This document shows positions 29,061-39,434 of a stretch of DNA of 64,000 nucleotides, in pieces. This stretch comes from Variovorax paradoxus (GTDB lineage Bacteria; Pseudomonadota; Gammaproteobacteria; Burkholderiales; Burkholderiaceae_C): assembly GCF_009755665.1 (NCBI RefSeq), contig NZ_CP046622.1:5459001-5523000 (forward strand), written 5' to 3'. A model generated the notes under the pieces. It was not told where the DNA came from. It ran no database searches and saw only the letters and a list, made by a program, of their open reading frames with translations. The translations under genes and the position numbers were made by a program. How positions within the stretch are numbered: position 1 is the stretch's first letter; every line of letters begins with the position of its first letter.

Positions 29061-29939
29061 ATGCATCCTGTCCTGAAACTGATCCAAACCCGCGCCCAGG
29101 TGACCAGCGTTGCCGGGCAAACGCCGCTGGTGCTCGATTCGCCGCACAGCGGCACTGTGTACCCTGAGGACTTCCGGCCCGTGTGCGACCTGGCCACGCT
29201 GCGCCGGGCCGAGGACACGCACGTCGAGAAGCTCTACGCCTTTGCGCCCGCCATGGGCGCGGCGTGGATCGAGGCGCACTTTCCACGCAGCTACCTGGAC
29301 GCCAACCGCGACACCACCGAGCTGGACACCACCCTGCTCGACGGCCCCTGGACCGAGCCGCTTTCGGACGACCCGCGCGTGCTTTCCAAGGTGCGGCTCG
29401 GCAAAGGCCTGGTCTGGAAGCTCACGGACGAAGGCCTGCCGATCTACGACCGGCTGCTGAGCGTGGACGAGGTGCGCGGGCGCATCGACAACTGCTGGCG
29501 GCCGTACCACGCCGCGGTGGCCCAGGCCATCGACGACGCGCATGCGCGGCACGGCTACAGCATTCACATCAACTGCCACTCGATGCCGGCCATCGCGGGC
29601 AGCCATGCCACCGATTTTCCGGGGCTTGCGCATGCGGACTTCGTGATCGGCGACCGCGACGGCAGCACGGCCGACCCGGCGCTCTCGCACAAGATCTGCG
29701 AGCACCTTCGCGAGCGGGGCTACAGCGTGGACTACAACCACCCTTACAAAGGCGTGGAACTGGTTCGCCGGCATGGCCGGCCGGCGGAAAACCGGCACAG
29801 CATCCAGGTCGAGATCAACCGCAAGCTCTACATGGACGAGGCCACGCTGGCGCTCGACGAAGCGGGAGCGGCGCGGCTGCAGGAGCACCTGAAGTCGCTG
29901 GTCGAGATGCTGCTGGCGACCGATCCGCGCAAGGCTTGA
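29061..29939 (+). CDS. N-formylglutamate amidohydrolase
   Basis: A 292-residue protein of the HutG-type (FGase) family: PLVLDSPHSGTVYPEDF at the start, LDANRDTTELD, and the metal site HINCHSMPAIAG, with YNHPYKGVELVRR and SIQVEINRKLYMDE near the end. It splits N-formylglutamate to glutamate and formate. The ATG at 29061 is taken; GGGAGG lies about 12 nt upstream within the end of the repeat. No other hut gene is in the window. Confidence 0.88.
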   Translation: MHPVLKLIQTRAQVTSVAGQTPLVLDSPHSGTVYPEDFRPVCDLATLRRAEDTHVEKLYAFAPAMGAAWIEAHFPRSYLDANRDTTELDTTLLDGPWTEPLSDDPRVLSKVRLGKGLVWKLTDEGLPIYDRLLSVDEVRGRIDNCWRPYHAAVAQAIDDAHARHGYSIHINCHSMPAIAGSHATDFPGLAHADFVIGDRDGSTADPALSHKICEHLRERGYSVDYNHPYKGVELVRRHGRPAENRHSIQVEINRKLYMDEATLALDEAGAARLQEHLKSLVEMLLATDPRKA

Positions 29940-30049
29940 ACACCTCTGCGCCCGGCACCTGTGTGCATTCCGTGCAGGGTGCGTGTTGTTACAGCGACCT
30001 GACGAGCCCCACGCCTATAGTGGGCCAAGTCAAACATCCTGGAGATTCT

Positions 30050-30232
30050 GTGAAGCCATTCATTGCAGCTGTTCTTGCCATTGCGATGGGCGCCCTGGTA
30101 GCGGGTTGCGCCGGCACGGGGTCAGCTGGCAGCAGTGACCGCACCGCGTCGCCTTCGGGCAGCGGCGTCACGGTGTTCGGCACCATCGATGCCGGCGTCA
30201 GCGGCAGCACCAACCGTTCCGAACGGCGCTAG
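30050..30232 (+). CDS. Small lipoprotein, GTG start
   Basis: A 60-residue protein. The GTG at 30050 is set by GGAG at 30041-30044. Residues 1-19 are a lipoprotein signal (KPFIAAVLAIAMGALVAG) with Cys20 in the lipobox LVAGC. The mature part is Ser/Gly-rich and carries VTVFGTIDAGVSGSTN, which resembles the first strand of Gram-negative porins (VTLYGxxDAGV). I do not know a function. Confidence 0.65.
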   Translation: MKPFIAAVLAIAMGALVAGCAGTGSAGSSDRTASPSGSGVTVFGTIDAGVSGSTNRSERR

Positions 30233-30259
30233 CCAGCCTCTTCGTCGGTCGGCTTTCGG

Positions 30260-31195
30260 TCAGCGCCTTAGCAGCGCCTGGCGCAGCACCCGCGCCGCAC
30301 GGTCGCGGATGCGGCCGGGCCCCGCATTCGGCGTGGTGGTGGTGCGGGGCGCCACCTTTGCGGTGGCGCAGGCCCACAGGAAGTCATGCAGGATGGGCGT
30401 GTCGTCGACCGTCTCGGTGCTGCCGTACTTGTGGAACTCGGGGTGCCACTGTGTGGCCGCGATGTAGCTGCGGCCGCGCTCGGGCCGCCGCCGAATGGCC
30501 TCAGGTACGCGGTCGGGCAGGCTCCAGGCCTCGATCTCGAAACCCGGCGCAAGGTCTTTTACCCCCTGATGGTGAATGCTGTTGACCTTGGCGGTCTTCA
30601 CCTCGGGGTAGAGCTTGGCGAGACGCGTGCCCTCCACGATCTCGATCTGGTGGAAGTTCTGGTCGTAGGTCACCGGGTCGCGGTGCCGGATGGTTTCGGG
30701 GTGCTCGTGCTGCGCCTCGATGTCCTGGTACAGCGTGCCGCCGAAGGCCACGTTGATCAGCTGCAGCCCGCGGCACACGCCGAAGATCGGCTTGCCGGCC
30801 TGCTCGAAGGCTTCGACCAGCGCCAGGTCGTACAGGTCGCGGATGCGGTCGCCCACCCATGCATCCTTGAGCGGCACCTCGCCGTAGCTGCCGGGCCACA
30901 CGTCGGCGCCGCCGTGCATCACCACGCCATCGAGCCATTCGGCGTAGTGCGAGAGCTTGGTGTCACCGCGCGCCGTTTCGCCCGTGGGGCAAGGCACCAT
31001 CACCACCATGGCGCCGGCTGACATGAGCCAGTGCGCGATCGACTGCTCGACGTACTGCAGCGTCTTGTTGGTGAACAGCGAGCGCGCTGGGTCCGCGTGG
31101 GAAAAGCAGGCGGACAGGCCGATCTTCAGCCGGGCGGAAACGGGTTGTGGCATCGCGATGCTGGCAGCGGGTGCAGTGCGAAAAGGAAAGTCCAT
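30260..31195 (-). CDS. Class I glutamine amidotransferase-like hydrolase (peptidase C26, PuuD-like)
   Basis: A 311-residue protein. Nucleophile Cys in KPIFGVCRGLQLINVAFGGTLYQD, catalytic His and Glu in AATQWHPEF, and NSIHHQGVKDLAPGFE, which together define the gamma-glutamyl-GABA hydrolase group. The C-terminal tail past HDFLWACA is basic and probably disordered. Start taken at 31195; an ATG at 31153 has no ribosome site but begins closer to the conserved fold. Substrate not established. Confidence 0.82.
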   Translation of the reverse strand: MDFPFRTAPAASIAMPQPVSARLKIGLSACFSHADPARSLFTNKTLQYVEQSIAHWLMSAGAMVVMVPCPTGETARGDTKLSHYAEWLDGVVMHGGADVWPGSYGEVPLKDAWVGDRIRDLYDLALVEAFEQAGKPIFGVCRGLQLINVAFGGTLYQDIEAQHEHPETIRHRDPVTYDQNFHQIEIVEGTRLAKLYPEVKTAKVNSIHHQGVKDLAPGFEIEAWSLPDRVPEAIRRRPERGRSYIAATQWHPEFHKYGSTETVDDTPILHDFLWACATAKVAPRTTTTPNAGPGRIRDRAARVLRQALLRR

Positions 31196-31281
31196 TTTGG
31201 CGCTTTGGCCTCTCGCACGGGGTCGGACGACACGCCAAGTATGCTTTCAACGCCGCCACGACCAAGAAGGAAGACAAAGCC

Positions 31282-32337
31282 ATGAAGACGATCAAGGGCC
31301 CGGCCATTTTTCTGGCCCAGTTCGCGGGAGACGAAGCCCCGTTCAACTCGCTCGATGCCATTGCCGGCTGGGCCGCCGGCCTGGGCTACAAGGGCGTTCA
31401 GATCCCGAGCTGGGACGCGCGCCTGTTCGACCTGAAAAAAGCCGCCGAGAGCAAGACCTACTGCGACGAGGTCAAGGGCACGCTCGCCGCGCACGGCATC
31501 GAGATCACCGAGCTTTCGACCCACCTGCAAGGCCAGCTGGTTGCGGTGCATCCGGCCTATGACGCGGGCTTCGACGGCTTTGCGGCGCCCGAGGTGCGCG
31601 GCGACCCGGTGCGGCGCCAGCAGTGGGCGGTGGAGCAGCTGCACTTCGCGGCCAAGGCCTCGGCCAACCTGGGCCTCACGGCGCACGCCACCTTCTCGGG
31701 TGCGCTGGCCTGGCCTTACCTCTACTCGTGGCCGCCGCGTCCGCCGGGACTCATCGAGGAGGCCTTCGACGAACTCGCGCGCCGCTGGCGGCCGATCCTC
31801 GACGCGTTCGACGCGGCGGGCGTGGACGTGGGGTACGAAATCCACCCGGGCGAAGACCTGCACGACGGCGTGAGCTACGAGATGTTTTTGGAGCGCGTGA
31901 ACAACCATCCGCGCGCGTGCCTGCTGTACGACCCGAGCCACTTCATGCTGCAGCAGCTCGATTACCTGGCCTACATCGACCACTATCACGAGCGCATCAA
32001 GATCTTTCACGTGAAGGATGCCGAATTCAACCCGACCGGCAAGCAGGGCGTGTACGGCGGCTTCCAGAGCTGGATCAACCGCGCAGGCCGCTTCCGCTCG
32101 CTGGGCGACGGGCAGGTCGACTTCGGCGCCATCTTCTCGAAGATGGCGCAGTACGACTTTCCGGGCTGGGCCGTGCTCGAATGGGAATGCTGCATCAAGC
32201 ATCCGGAAGACGGCGCGAGGGAGGGCGCGGCTTTCATTGCCGACCACATCATCCGCGTGGCCGAGCGCGCATTCGACGACTTTGCGGCCGGCGGCGTCGA
32301 CGTGGCGGCGAATAAGCGGATGCTCGGCATCGGTTGA
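31282..32337 (+). CDS. Sugar phosphate isomerase/epimerase family protein (TIM barrel)
   Basis: A 351-residue protein of the AP-endonuclease-2 TIM-barrel fold. Typical pieces: LGYKGVQIPSWDARLFDL, ITELSTHLQGQLVAVHPAYD, VGYEIHPGEDLHDG, LLYDPSHFMLQQ, IKIFHVKDAEF and WAVLEWECC; the Glu, Asp, His residues there form the metal site. GGAAGACAAAGCC precedes the ATG at 31282. Substrate unknown; relatives act on inositol-type or keto sugars. Confidence 0.82.
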   Translation: MKTIKGPAIFLAQFAGDEAPFNSLDAIAGWAAGLGYKGVQIPSWDARLFDLKKAAESKTYCDEVKGTLAAHGIEITELSTHLQGQLVAVHPAYDAGFDGFAAPEVRGDPVRRQQWAVEQLHFAAKASANLGLTAHATFSGALAWPYLYSWPPRPPGLIEEAFDELARRWRPILDAFDAAGVDVGYEIHPGEDLHDGVSYEMFLERVNNHPRACLLYDPSHFMLQQLDYLAYIDHYHERIKIFHVKDAEFNPTGKQGVYGGFQSWINRAGRFRSLGDGQVDFGAIFSKMAQYDFPGWAVLEWECCIKHPEDGAREGAAFIADHIIRVAERAFDDFAAGGVDVAANKRMLGIG

Positions 32338-32714
32338 TGCTACTTTTTTGATAGCGTTCGATGCGCGAGCGGCGGGGGCGGGCAGCTAATTCATGCAATC
32401 GTTGTTTTTAAGACAAGCAACTGTCATGCCCCGCAGGCTATAATGTCGGGTTCGTTTCGATACCACGACGAAGCACTTTTCGTCACTCCGCCGGCTGACC
32501 TGCACCGTCCCTTGGATTTTTCAGGCCTTTTTCTTTCAAGCCGGCTTCACAGTGTGTTGGAGCGCCAGACCGGGCGCCCATGATTGCCACCACTGCCTTC
32601 GTTCTTGTTGAAGCGAATAGCGCGTCCGCCGCGCCGTTCTGGCCGGCCCACGCCCGTTTTCAATCAATTTTTCGGCATTTTGCGCATACTTTCCGCGCAG
32701 GGTGCCAAGGCTTC
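32338..32714 (+). promoter_or_regulatory. Intergenic region with a consensus -10 box and a long leader
   Basis: A TATAAT box is at 32439-32444, but no good -35 hexamer is visible 16-18 bp upstream. If used, it gives a leader of about 265 nt before the small gene at 32715. The leader holds a hairpin (GACGAA with TTCGTC, 32467-32484) and a second complementary pair (CCGGCT near 32492 with AGCCGG near 32539) around T/C-rich runs. No coding region is supported. Confidence 0.45.
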
Positions 32715-32981
32715 ATGGACATCATTCAACACAGTATCGCGGTGGGCAAGTACCTTGTTTCTCCGCTCATTCGCCACCAGGACGACGGCAAGTACGCCGC
32801 TTCCGTCTCGATCCGCTCCGGCCGGGGCAGCGGCATGCACGACCGCGTGATGCGTTTCACGCCGCGCTTCGCCAGCCACGCCGCCGCAGTGCGCTACGCG
32901 CTGGACCAAGGCCTTTGCTGGGTGCGCGAAAGCAGCAGCCCACGCAGCGTTGCCCCGCTCGCGCTTTCGTGCGCAGGCTGA
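32715..32981 (+). CDS. Small conserved protein upstream of infA
   Basis: An 88-residue protein. Core: VGKYLVSPLIRHQDDGKYAA then SVSIRSGRGSGMHDRVMRF and FASHAAAVRYALDQGLCWV, a compact alpha/beta pattern. I recall similar small proteins of unknown function in this position in Comamonadaceae. AAGG lies about 5 nt before the ATG at 32715. A longer frame upstream from 32580 lacks similarity. Confidence 0.55.
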   Translation: MDIIQHSIAVGKYLVSPLIRHQDDGKYAASVSIRSGRGSGMHDRVMRFTPRFASHAAAVRYALDQGLCWVRESSSPRSVAPLALSCAG

Positions 32982-33039
32982 AACAATTACGCCCATCTTC
33001 ATATCCAACACACATCGAACGAGTCAGAGGTAATCACAC

Positions 33040-33312
33040 ATGCCCAAGGAAGAACTGATCGAAATGAACGGCGCAGTGACCGAAGTCCTGCCCGACTCGC
33101 GCTACCGCGTAACGCTCGACAACGGCCATCAGCTGATCGCCTACAGCGGCGGCAAGATGCGCAAGCACCACATCCGCATCCTGGCGGGTGACAAGGTGTC
33201 GCTCGAGCTCTCGCCCTACGACCTGACCAAGGGCCGTATCACCTTCCGCCACCTGGAGCGCCGCGGCCCGCCGCCGACGAACTCCGGCAACAACAACGCA
33301 CCTCGCCGCTGA
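33040..33312 (+). CDS. infA: Translation initiation factor IF-1
   Basis: A 90-residue protein, an S1/OB fold: [62 protein letters not shown]. The C-terminal extension ([17 protein letters not shown]) makes it longer than the 72-residue E. coli protein, as in the second IF-1 copies of betaproteobacteria. It stands outside a ribosomal-protein operon and has its own terminator. Confidence 0.93.
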   Translation: MPKEELIEMNGAVTEVLPDSRYRVTLDNGHQLIAYSGGKMRKHHIRILAGDKVSLELSPYDLTKGRITFRHLERRGPPPTNSGNNNAPRR

Positions 33313-33328
33313 TCCGCGACGGACGAAG

Positions 33329-33374
33329 GGCCTTGCGGCACCCTGCGAAGGGTGCCGGCAAGGCCTTTGTTTTT
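33329..33374 (+). terminator. Rho-independent terminator after infA
   Basis: Two stacked stems (GGCCTTGC with GCAAGGCC, GGCACCCT with AGGGTGCC, loop GCGA, one bulged G) are followed by TTTGTTTTT. It ends 20 nt before the dbpA start. Confidence 0.92.
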
Positions 33375-33394
33375 CCGGGTCCGGCTGCCGAACG

Positions 33395-34837
<1,443 letters not shown>

Positions 34838-34937
34838 AAGAAACCCTGTCATGCCCGTTGCTTCGGCTTCTGGCAGGCAAAATCCCCGCTGTGGCCTAAT
34901 TGAGCCTCGAACATCACTTTTTTTACCCGAGCTTTTC

Positions 34938-35108
34938 ATGCCCAAGAAAATTCGTACCGAAGCCGACCGCGTTGCCACCCCGAAGCCGACGCCCCTGCCC
35001 GGCTACGCCGTGCCCAGGTCCGGTGGCGGCCAAAAGGTCAGCCTGGAACGCGGCACCGCCACGCGCAGCAAGAAGAACCCAGGCAAGCGCGCCAAGAAGG
35101 GCGGCTGA
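34938..35108 (+). CDS. Small basic protein of unknown function
   Basis: A 56-residue, Lys/Arg/Pro-rich protein (MPKKIRTEADRVATPKPTP, TRSKKNPGKRAKKGG end). The start at 34938 is the ATG nearest to the conserved-looking part. It has no hydrophobic segment and is probably disordered; nucleic acid binding is a guess. A terminator follows. Confidence 0.5.
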   Translation: MPKKIRTEADRVATPKPTPLPGYAVPRSGGGQKVSLERGTATRSKKNPGKRAKKGG

Positions 35109-35144
35109 TCCATCAGCCCCCGCCGGCTCGCAAGGGCCACGACG

Positions 35145-35166
35145 AACGCGCCCCCGGGCGCGTTTT
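35145..35166 (+). terminator. Rho-independent terminator
   Basis: ACGCGCC paired with GGCGCGT around a CCCG loop, followed by TTTG. It lies 37 nt after the small basic gene and before the next start. The T-run is short. Confidence 0.65.
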
Positions 35167-35212
35167 GTCATTGGGGCAGCCCCTATCGCCCTAAGCACTG
35201 GATCCACTCGCG

Positions 35213-35533
35213 ATGTCCGACGACAACCAGATCTTCATTCCGCCCTCGTTCTTCGCGGTGTACAGCGATGCGCGCCAGCGCCTGCTGGAGCCCATCGGGG
35301 TGGTGCGCGAGCGCTACGAGATCTGCGAAGACCTGGCCAACCATCTGGTGGGCCACGCGCAGATCCAGCACCACACCGAGGTGCCGGTCGAAAGCGAGAT
35401 CCTCCGGCGCATCCACGCCGGGCTGGCCGCGCCCGAATCCGGCGTGTCGCCTGCCGAGGCCGGCTGGATCGTGCAGCGGCTGGCCGAACTGCTGGGCTGG
35501 GCCGGGCCGGAGCCTGAACAGGCCGGCAGCTAG
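35213..35533 (+). CDS. Conserved hypothetical protein
   Basis: A 106-residue soluble, acidic protein, mostly helical (FFAVYSDARQRLLEPIGVVRERYEICEDLANHLVGHAQ). I do not recognise a characterised family and can see no motif of an enzyme. It is followed by an EamA exporter 18 nt later, so the two may be cotranscribed. Confidence 0.6.
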   Translation: MSDDNQIFIPPSFFAVYSDARQRLLEPIGVVRERYEICEDLANHLVGHAQIQHHTEVPVESEILRRIHAGLAAPESGVSPAEAGWIVQRLAELLGWAGPEPEQAGS

Positions 35534-35551
35534 CGCGCCGCATCTAACCGA

Positions 35552-36439
35552 ATGACCAGCCGAACCGCCGACGTCCTCCTCACCGCGACCGCGCCCGCCA
35601 TCTGGGGCAGCACCTACATCGTCACCACCGAACTCCTGCCGGCCAACTACCCGCTGACGGTGGCGCTGCTGCGCGCCTTGCCCGCGGGGCTGCTGCTGCT
35701 CCTCATCGTCCGCCGGCTGCCCGAGCGCGCCTGGTGGGGCCGCATCTTCGTGCTGGGGGCGCTGAACTTCTCGATCCTCTGGGCGATGCTGTTCGTCGCG
35801 GCGTATCGCCTGCCCGGCGGGGTGGCGGCAACTATCACGTCGGTACAGCCGCTCTTCGTGGTGTTTCTTGCGAGCTTCTTCCTCGGGTCGGCCGTGCGCG
35901 CACTTTCAGTGGCGGCGGCGATTGTCGGCATCGGCGGGGTGGCGCTGCTGGTGCTCACGCCGAATGCCGCGCTGGATGCGCTCGGCATCGGCGCAGCCTT
36001 TGCCGCCGCGGTGTCGATGGCCTTCGGCACGGTGCTGAGCCGGCGCTGGCAGCCGCCGGTGTCGGCGTTGACCTTCACGGCCTGGCAGCTGACCGCGGGC
36101 GGCCTGCTCCTGCTGCCGGTGGCGCTGTGGCTGGAGCCGCCGCTGCCGGCGCTCAGCACGGCAAACTGGATCGGCTTTGCCTGGCTCGGCCTGGTGGGTG
36201 CCGCGCTGACCTACATCGTCTGGTTCCGCGGTGTGGCCCGGCTGGAATCGTCGGCGGTCGCGCCGCTGACTTTCCTGAGCCCAGTCACGGCCGTGATCCT
36301 GGGCTGGGCGCTGCTGGGGCAGAGCCTGTCGGTGTGGCAGACCGTGGGCATCGTCGTCGTGATCGCGAGCATCTGGCTCAGCCAGCATGCGCAGCGCGGC
36401 GCGTCGCCGGCGTCGCTGGCAAGCCCCGCAACGCGCTAG
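35552..36439 (+). CDS. EamA/DMT-superfamily transporter
   Basis: A 295-residue protein of ten hydrophobic helices in two EamA repeats: IWGSTYIVTTELLPANYPL and LRALPAGLLLLL in the first, FGTVLSRRW and LVGAALTYIVWFRGVARLESS in the second. Members export amino acids or other metabolites. The stop codon shares CTAG with the convergent desaturase stop. Confidence 0.88.
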   Translation: MTSRTADVLLTATAPAIWGSTYIVTTELLPANYPLTVALLRALPAGLLLLLIVRRLPERAWWGRIFVLGALNFSILWAMLFVAAYRLPGGVAATITSVQPLFVVFLASFFLGSAVRALSVAAAIVGIGGVALLVLTPNAALDALGIGAAFAAAVSMAFGTVLSRRWQPPVSALTFTAWQLTAGGLLLLPVALWLEPPLPALSTANWIGFAWLGLVGAALTYIVWFRGVARLESSAVAPLTFLSPVTAVILGWALLGQSLSVWQTVGIVVVIASIWLSQHAQRGASPASLASPATR

Positions 36440-37368
36440 GCCGTCTGGGCCGAGGCTGCGCGCTTCAACAGGCTCAGGTAGCCGGGCTGCACTTCCATGC
36501 GCGCGGTAGCGCCGCGTCGCTGCAGCAACCGGTGCGCCTTCGGCAGGCTCCAGCAGGGCAGGCCGGTGAACATGTGATGTTCGCAGTGATAGTTGACCCA
36601 ATAGGGCGCCACCAGTGCGCGTTCGAGCCAGCCGGCATGCGTGGTGCGCGCCTGGCGCAGCGGGTCGGCCTCGTTCTGCGCCACCAGCGCATGCTCGGCG
36701 ATGTTGCGCACGCGGCTCACGAGCGGCAGCCAGGTGGCCATGGGCAGCAACCACATCAGCAGCCAGGCCCACCAGAAGCCCGCCATTGCAAATGCCAAAA
36801 AGCCGAGACCGTTGCCCACTAGAAAGCGTCGGTCCTTCGCGAGTTCACGCCCCAAGGCCTTGAGCGCCGATTCACCCGGTGCGCGATTCCGGATGCCTTC
36901 GGCGACATGGCCGAAGCGCTGTTTGTAGAAGGTCTGCCCGCTCAGGTCGCGCACGACCTTGCGCCACATCGAGGCACGCGTGATGGGGAAGGGCGCCGAC
37001 AGCACGAGGTCCGGGTCTTCGGTCTGCTGCACGAAGCGGTGGTGCTGCAGGTGATACGGCCGGTAGTCGCGCAGCGTGGACGAACACAGCCAGTAAGCCA
37101 CCCAGTCGTTGACCTTGCGGTTGCGGTGCAATCCCGCGTGCGCCGCGTCGTGCATGAGGATGAAGAGCCCCAGCTGCCGCGCACCGACGATCGGCACCAT
37201 GAACGGCACGGTCCAGGGCCACACGATGCCCACGAGCATCGCGGCGCCGACGACGCCCCAGCAGTGCGCAACCAGCCACAGGCCCTTCCATGACGAACGG
37301 CTGGTGAGCGACTGCCACTCTTCGGTGGTGAAGAAGTTTTCGGGTTGGGCGCGGGGTGCGACGGCCAT
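36436..37368 (-). CDS. Membrane fatty acid desaturase
   Basis: A 310-residue protein. Three His boxes of the di-iron desaturase fold: HDAAH (73-77), HLQHHRF (106-112) and HCEHHMF (about residue 260), with paired membrane helices between (WPWTVPFMVPIVGARQLGLF, FLAFAMAGFWWAWLLMWLLP). It should introduce a double bond into a lipid acyl chain or modify a related hydrocarbon; the regiochemistry cannot be read from sequence. Confidence 0.87.
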   Translation of the reverse strand: MAVAPRAQPENFFTTEEWQSLTSRSSWKGLWLVAHCWGVVGAAMLVGIVWPWTVPFMVPIVGARQLGLFILMHDAAHAGLHRNRKVNDWVAYWLCSSTLRDYRPYHLQHHRFVQQTEDPDLVLSAPFPITRASMWRKVVRDLSGQTFYKQRFGHVAEGIRNRAPGESALKALGRELAKDRRFLVGNGLGFLAFAMAGFWWAWLLMWLLPMATWLPLVSRVRNIAEHALVAQNEADPLRQARTTHAGWLERALVAPYWVNYHCEHHMFTGLPCWSLPKAHRLLQRRGATARMEVQPGYLSLLKRAASAQTA

Positions 37369-37440
37369 CGGGCCAGTATGCGCCGCAGGCCGCGGCAGAT
37401 CACGCGTAGTTCCCCGGTATTGGCCGAGCGGCCCTTCGGC

Positions 37441-38142
37441 CTACTTGTCGATGATTTTCCGGGCGAAAAGCTCGAGGTAGTCCATGAGCCGGTTGGCGCC
37501 TGCAACGGCCGCGGCCTCGTTGCCGGTGGCAATGCCCTGCGCCAGCTCCAGGTGCGCATTGGCGCCTTCGACGATCTCGCCTTCATGCTGGTAGGCGTAC
37601 CAGAAGCGCCGGCACTGCACGATGAGCGGGATCACCGCCTTCACCGCCGAATCGTTGTGGCTCGCCTGGTGATTGACGAGGTCGAGCGCGCGGTCGGCCT
37701 GCATGTAGTCGTTCAGGTCGCCGCGATGGGCGGCCTCGACCATCACCTCGGCGCAGCGCACGATCTCCTTGCGCTGCAACGCGGTGGCGCGGCGCGCCGA
37801 GCAGGCCGCAATCAGCAGTTCGAGCACCCGCCGGGTCTGGATCACGTCGAGGTGGTCAGCCAGGTCGATGGTCGACACCAGCAGGCCGCGGCGCGGCTGC
37901 TGCACGATGAGGCCGATCGACACCATGCGCATCAGCGCCTCTCGCACCGGCGTGCGGCCAAGGCCGGTGCGCTCGGCCAGGTCGGCTTCGACCACCTGGC
38001 TGCCGGGCTCCAGCTGCATGGTGGAAAGCAGCGTCTCGATCGCGTCGTAGGCGAGGTCGGCGGCCCGTCGCTTGGGCTGGGGGCGGGAGACGGTCTTCGG
38101 TTGGGCCATGGTTTTTTTCTTCTGAAGCTGCTTCGGTTTCAT
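37441..38142 (-). CDS. GntR-family (FCD) transcriptional regulator of the hydroxyproline cluster
   Basis: A 233-residue protein. A winged helix-turn-helix (DAIETLLSTMQLEPGSQVVEADLAERTGLGRTPVREALMRM) is followed by an all-helical FCD ligand domain (about 95-225) with likely metal His residues in LVNHQASHND and NAHLELAQ. The start at 38142 overlaps the upstream stop as ATGA; an ATG at 38109 (MAQPK) is an alternative. Last gene of the operon, so probably autoregulated. Confidence 0.88.
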   Translation of the reverse strand: MKPKQLQKKKTMAQPKTVSRPQPKRRAADLAYDAIETLLSTMQLEPGSQVVEADLAERTGLGRTPVREALMRMVSIGLIVQQPRRGLLVSTIDLADHLDVIQTRRVLELLIAACSARRATALQRKEIVRCAEVMVEAAHRGDLNDYMQADRALDLVNHQASHNDSAVKAVIPLIVQCRRFWYAYQHEGEIVEGANAHLELAQGIATGNEAAAVAGANRLMDYLELFARKIIDK

Positions 38143-39434
38143 TGTCGGTCCACATCGTTTCCGTGGACCGCAAGGCCGGCCAGGGTTGCAATGCGCGCCG
38201 GCGAGAGTGGCGGCCGCGGCGAAGGCGGCGTCCAGCCGAAGAGGAACTGCGCCGCATCGCCGCACACGCGGCCCTGGCAAGCGCCCATGCCGCAGCGGCG
38301 ATGCAGCTTGGCGTCGGTCCAGCCGCTGCAGCCTGCAAGCGCCGAGAAGGGCACGTCTTCGCAACGGCACACCAGGGTGTCGGGCTGCGGCATCTGGCGG
38401 ATGTCGGGGGCCAGTGCAAAGCTTCGATGCAACTGTGCGGCAAAGGCATTCCAGCGGGCACGTTCGTGTTCATGCTGCCTTGCCGCGCGTTCGTTGCCGA
38501 CTGCCGCGTAGCCGGCAATGGTGCCCTGCGCAAGCGCGCGTTCGCTGCCGCCGAAGCCGGTGCACTCGCCGGCCGCATAGACACCGGGCAGGCTGGTGCG
38601 CTGCAAGGCATCGACCGCCAGCGGCGGCGCACCTGTGTCTGCAGGGGCAAGGGCGCAGCCGAGCATCTGGCCGAGTTGCGTATTCGGCGTGAGGCCAAAG
38701 CCGCACGCCACGCGATCGCAGTCGATCTGCACCTCGCGCCCGCCCTGGCGGAGCAGAACCGATTCGACCTGCCCACGGCCCTGAACGGCGACGATGCGCG
38801 ACGAGGTGCGGTACCGCGTATCGCCCAGCGTCAACGCTTGAACTGCCTTGCCCGGCCAGCGCAGCAGCTTGACGGCAAAACCCGCCGCCGCCGCGAGCGA
38901 AGCCTGCTCGGCGATGCGCACGACCTTCGCGCCCGCGGCGCGCGCTGTGGCTGCGGCTGCAAGCAGCAAAGGCCCGCTGCCCGCAACGACGATGCGCTCG
39001 CCCTCGACGGGCAAGCCCGCCTTGATGAGTGCCTGCAAACCGCCCGCGCCAGTGACGCCGGGCAGTGTCCAGCCCGGAAAAGGCAGCAGCAGCTCACGCG
39101 CCCCGGTGCAGAGAATCAGCTTCTTCCACTGCATGCGCCAGCCGCGCACGGCATCTTCGAGCAGCAGTTCGCCGTGTGCAGGCGCAGCGATCACGCGCGT
39201 GCCGCTGCATACGCGGATGTTGGCGTGGCGCTCCAGTGCCTCGCGCCACTTGCGTGCAGCGGGCGGCAGTGCGGCGCCGGGACCGTCGCGCCAGATCTGG
39301 CCGCCGGGCGCGGGGTTGTCGTCTATGACGACGATGGATGCGCCGCTGGGCGCCGCCGCCACCGCCGCGGCCATGCCCGCGGGGCCCGCGCCGACAATCA
39401 ACAGATCGCAATGCTCCAGCGCCAAGATGGTCAT
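38139..39434 (-). CDS. FAD-dependent oxidoreductase subunit (D-hydroxyproline dehydrogenase, HcnB-like)
   Basis: A 431-residue protein. FAD motif DLLIVGAGPAGMAAAVAAA; second dinucleotide site IVVAGSGPLLLAAAATARAAG; GVYAAGECTGFGGSERAL; C-terminal Cys cluster VCRCEDVPFSAL and RRCGMGACQGRVC, an iron-sulfur site of the BFD type. This is the large subunit of HcnABC-like amine dehydrogenases. In hydroxyproline degradation a heterotrimer of this type oxidises cis-4-hydroxy-D-proline. The start at 39434 overlaps the previous stop (ATGA). Confidence 0.85.
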   Translation of the reverse strand: MTILALEHCDLLIVGAGPAGMAAAVAAAPSGASIVVIDDNPAPGGQIWRDGPGAALPPAARKWREALERHANIRVCSGTRVIAAPAHGELLLEDAVRGWRMQWKKLILCTGARELLLPFPGWTLPGVTGAGGLQALIKAGLPVEGERIVVAGSGPLLLAAAATARAAGAKVVRIAEQASLAAAAGFAVKLLRWPGKAVQALTLGDTRYRTSSRIVAVQGRGQVESVLLRQGGREVQIDCDRVACGFGLTPNTQLGQMLGCALAPADTGAPPLAVDALQRTSLPGVYAAGECTGFGGSERALAQGTIAGYAAVGNERAARQHEHERARWNAFAAQLHRSFALAPDIRQMPQPDTLVCRCEDVPFSALAGCSGWTDAKLHRRCGMGACQGRVCGDAAQFLFGWTPPSPRPPLSPARIATLAGLAVHGNDVDRQ

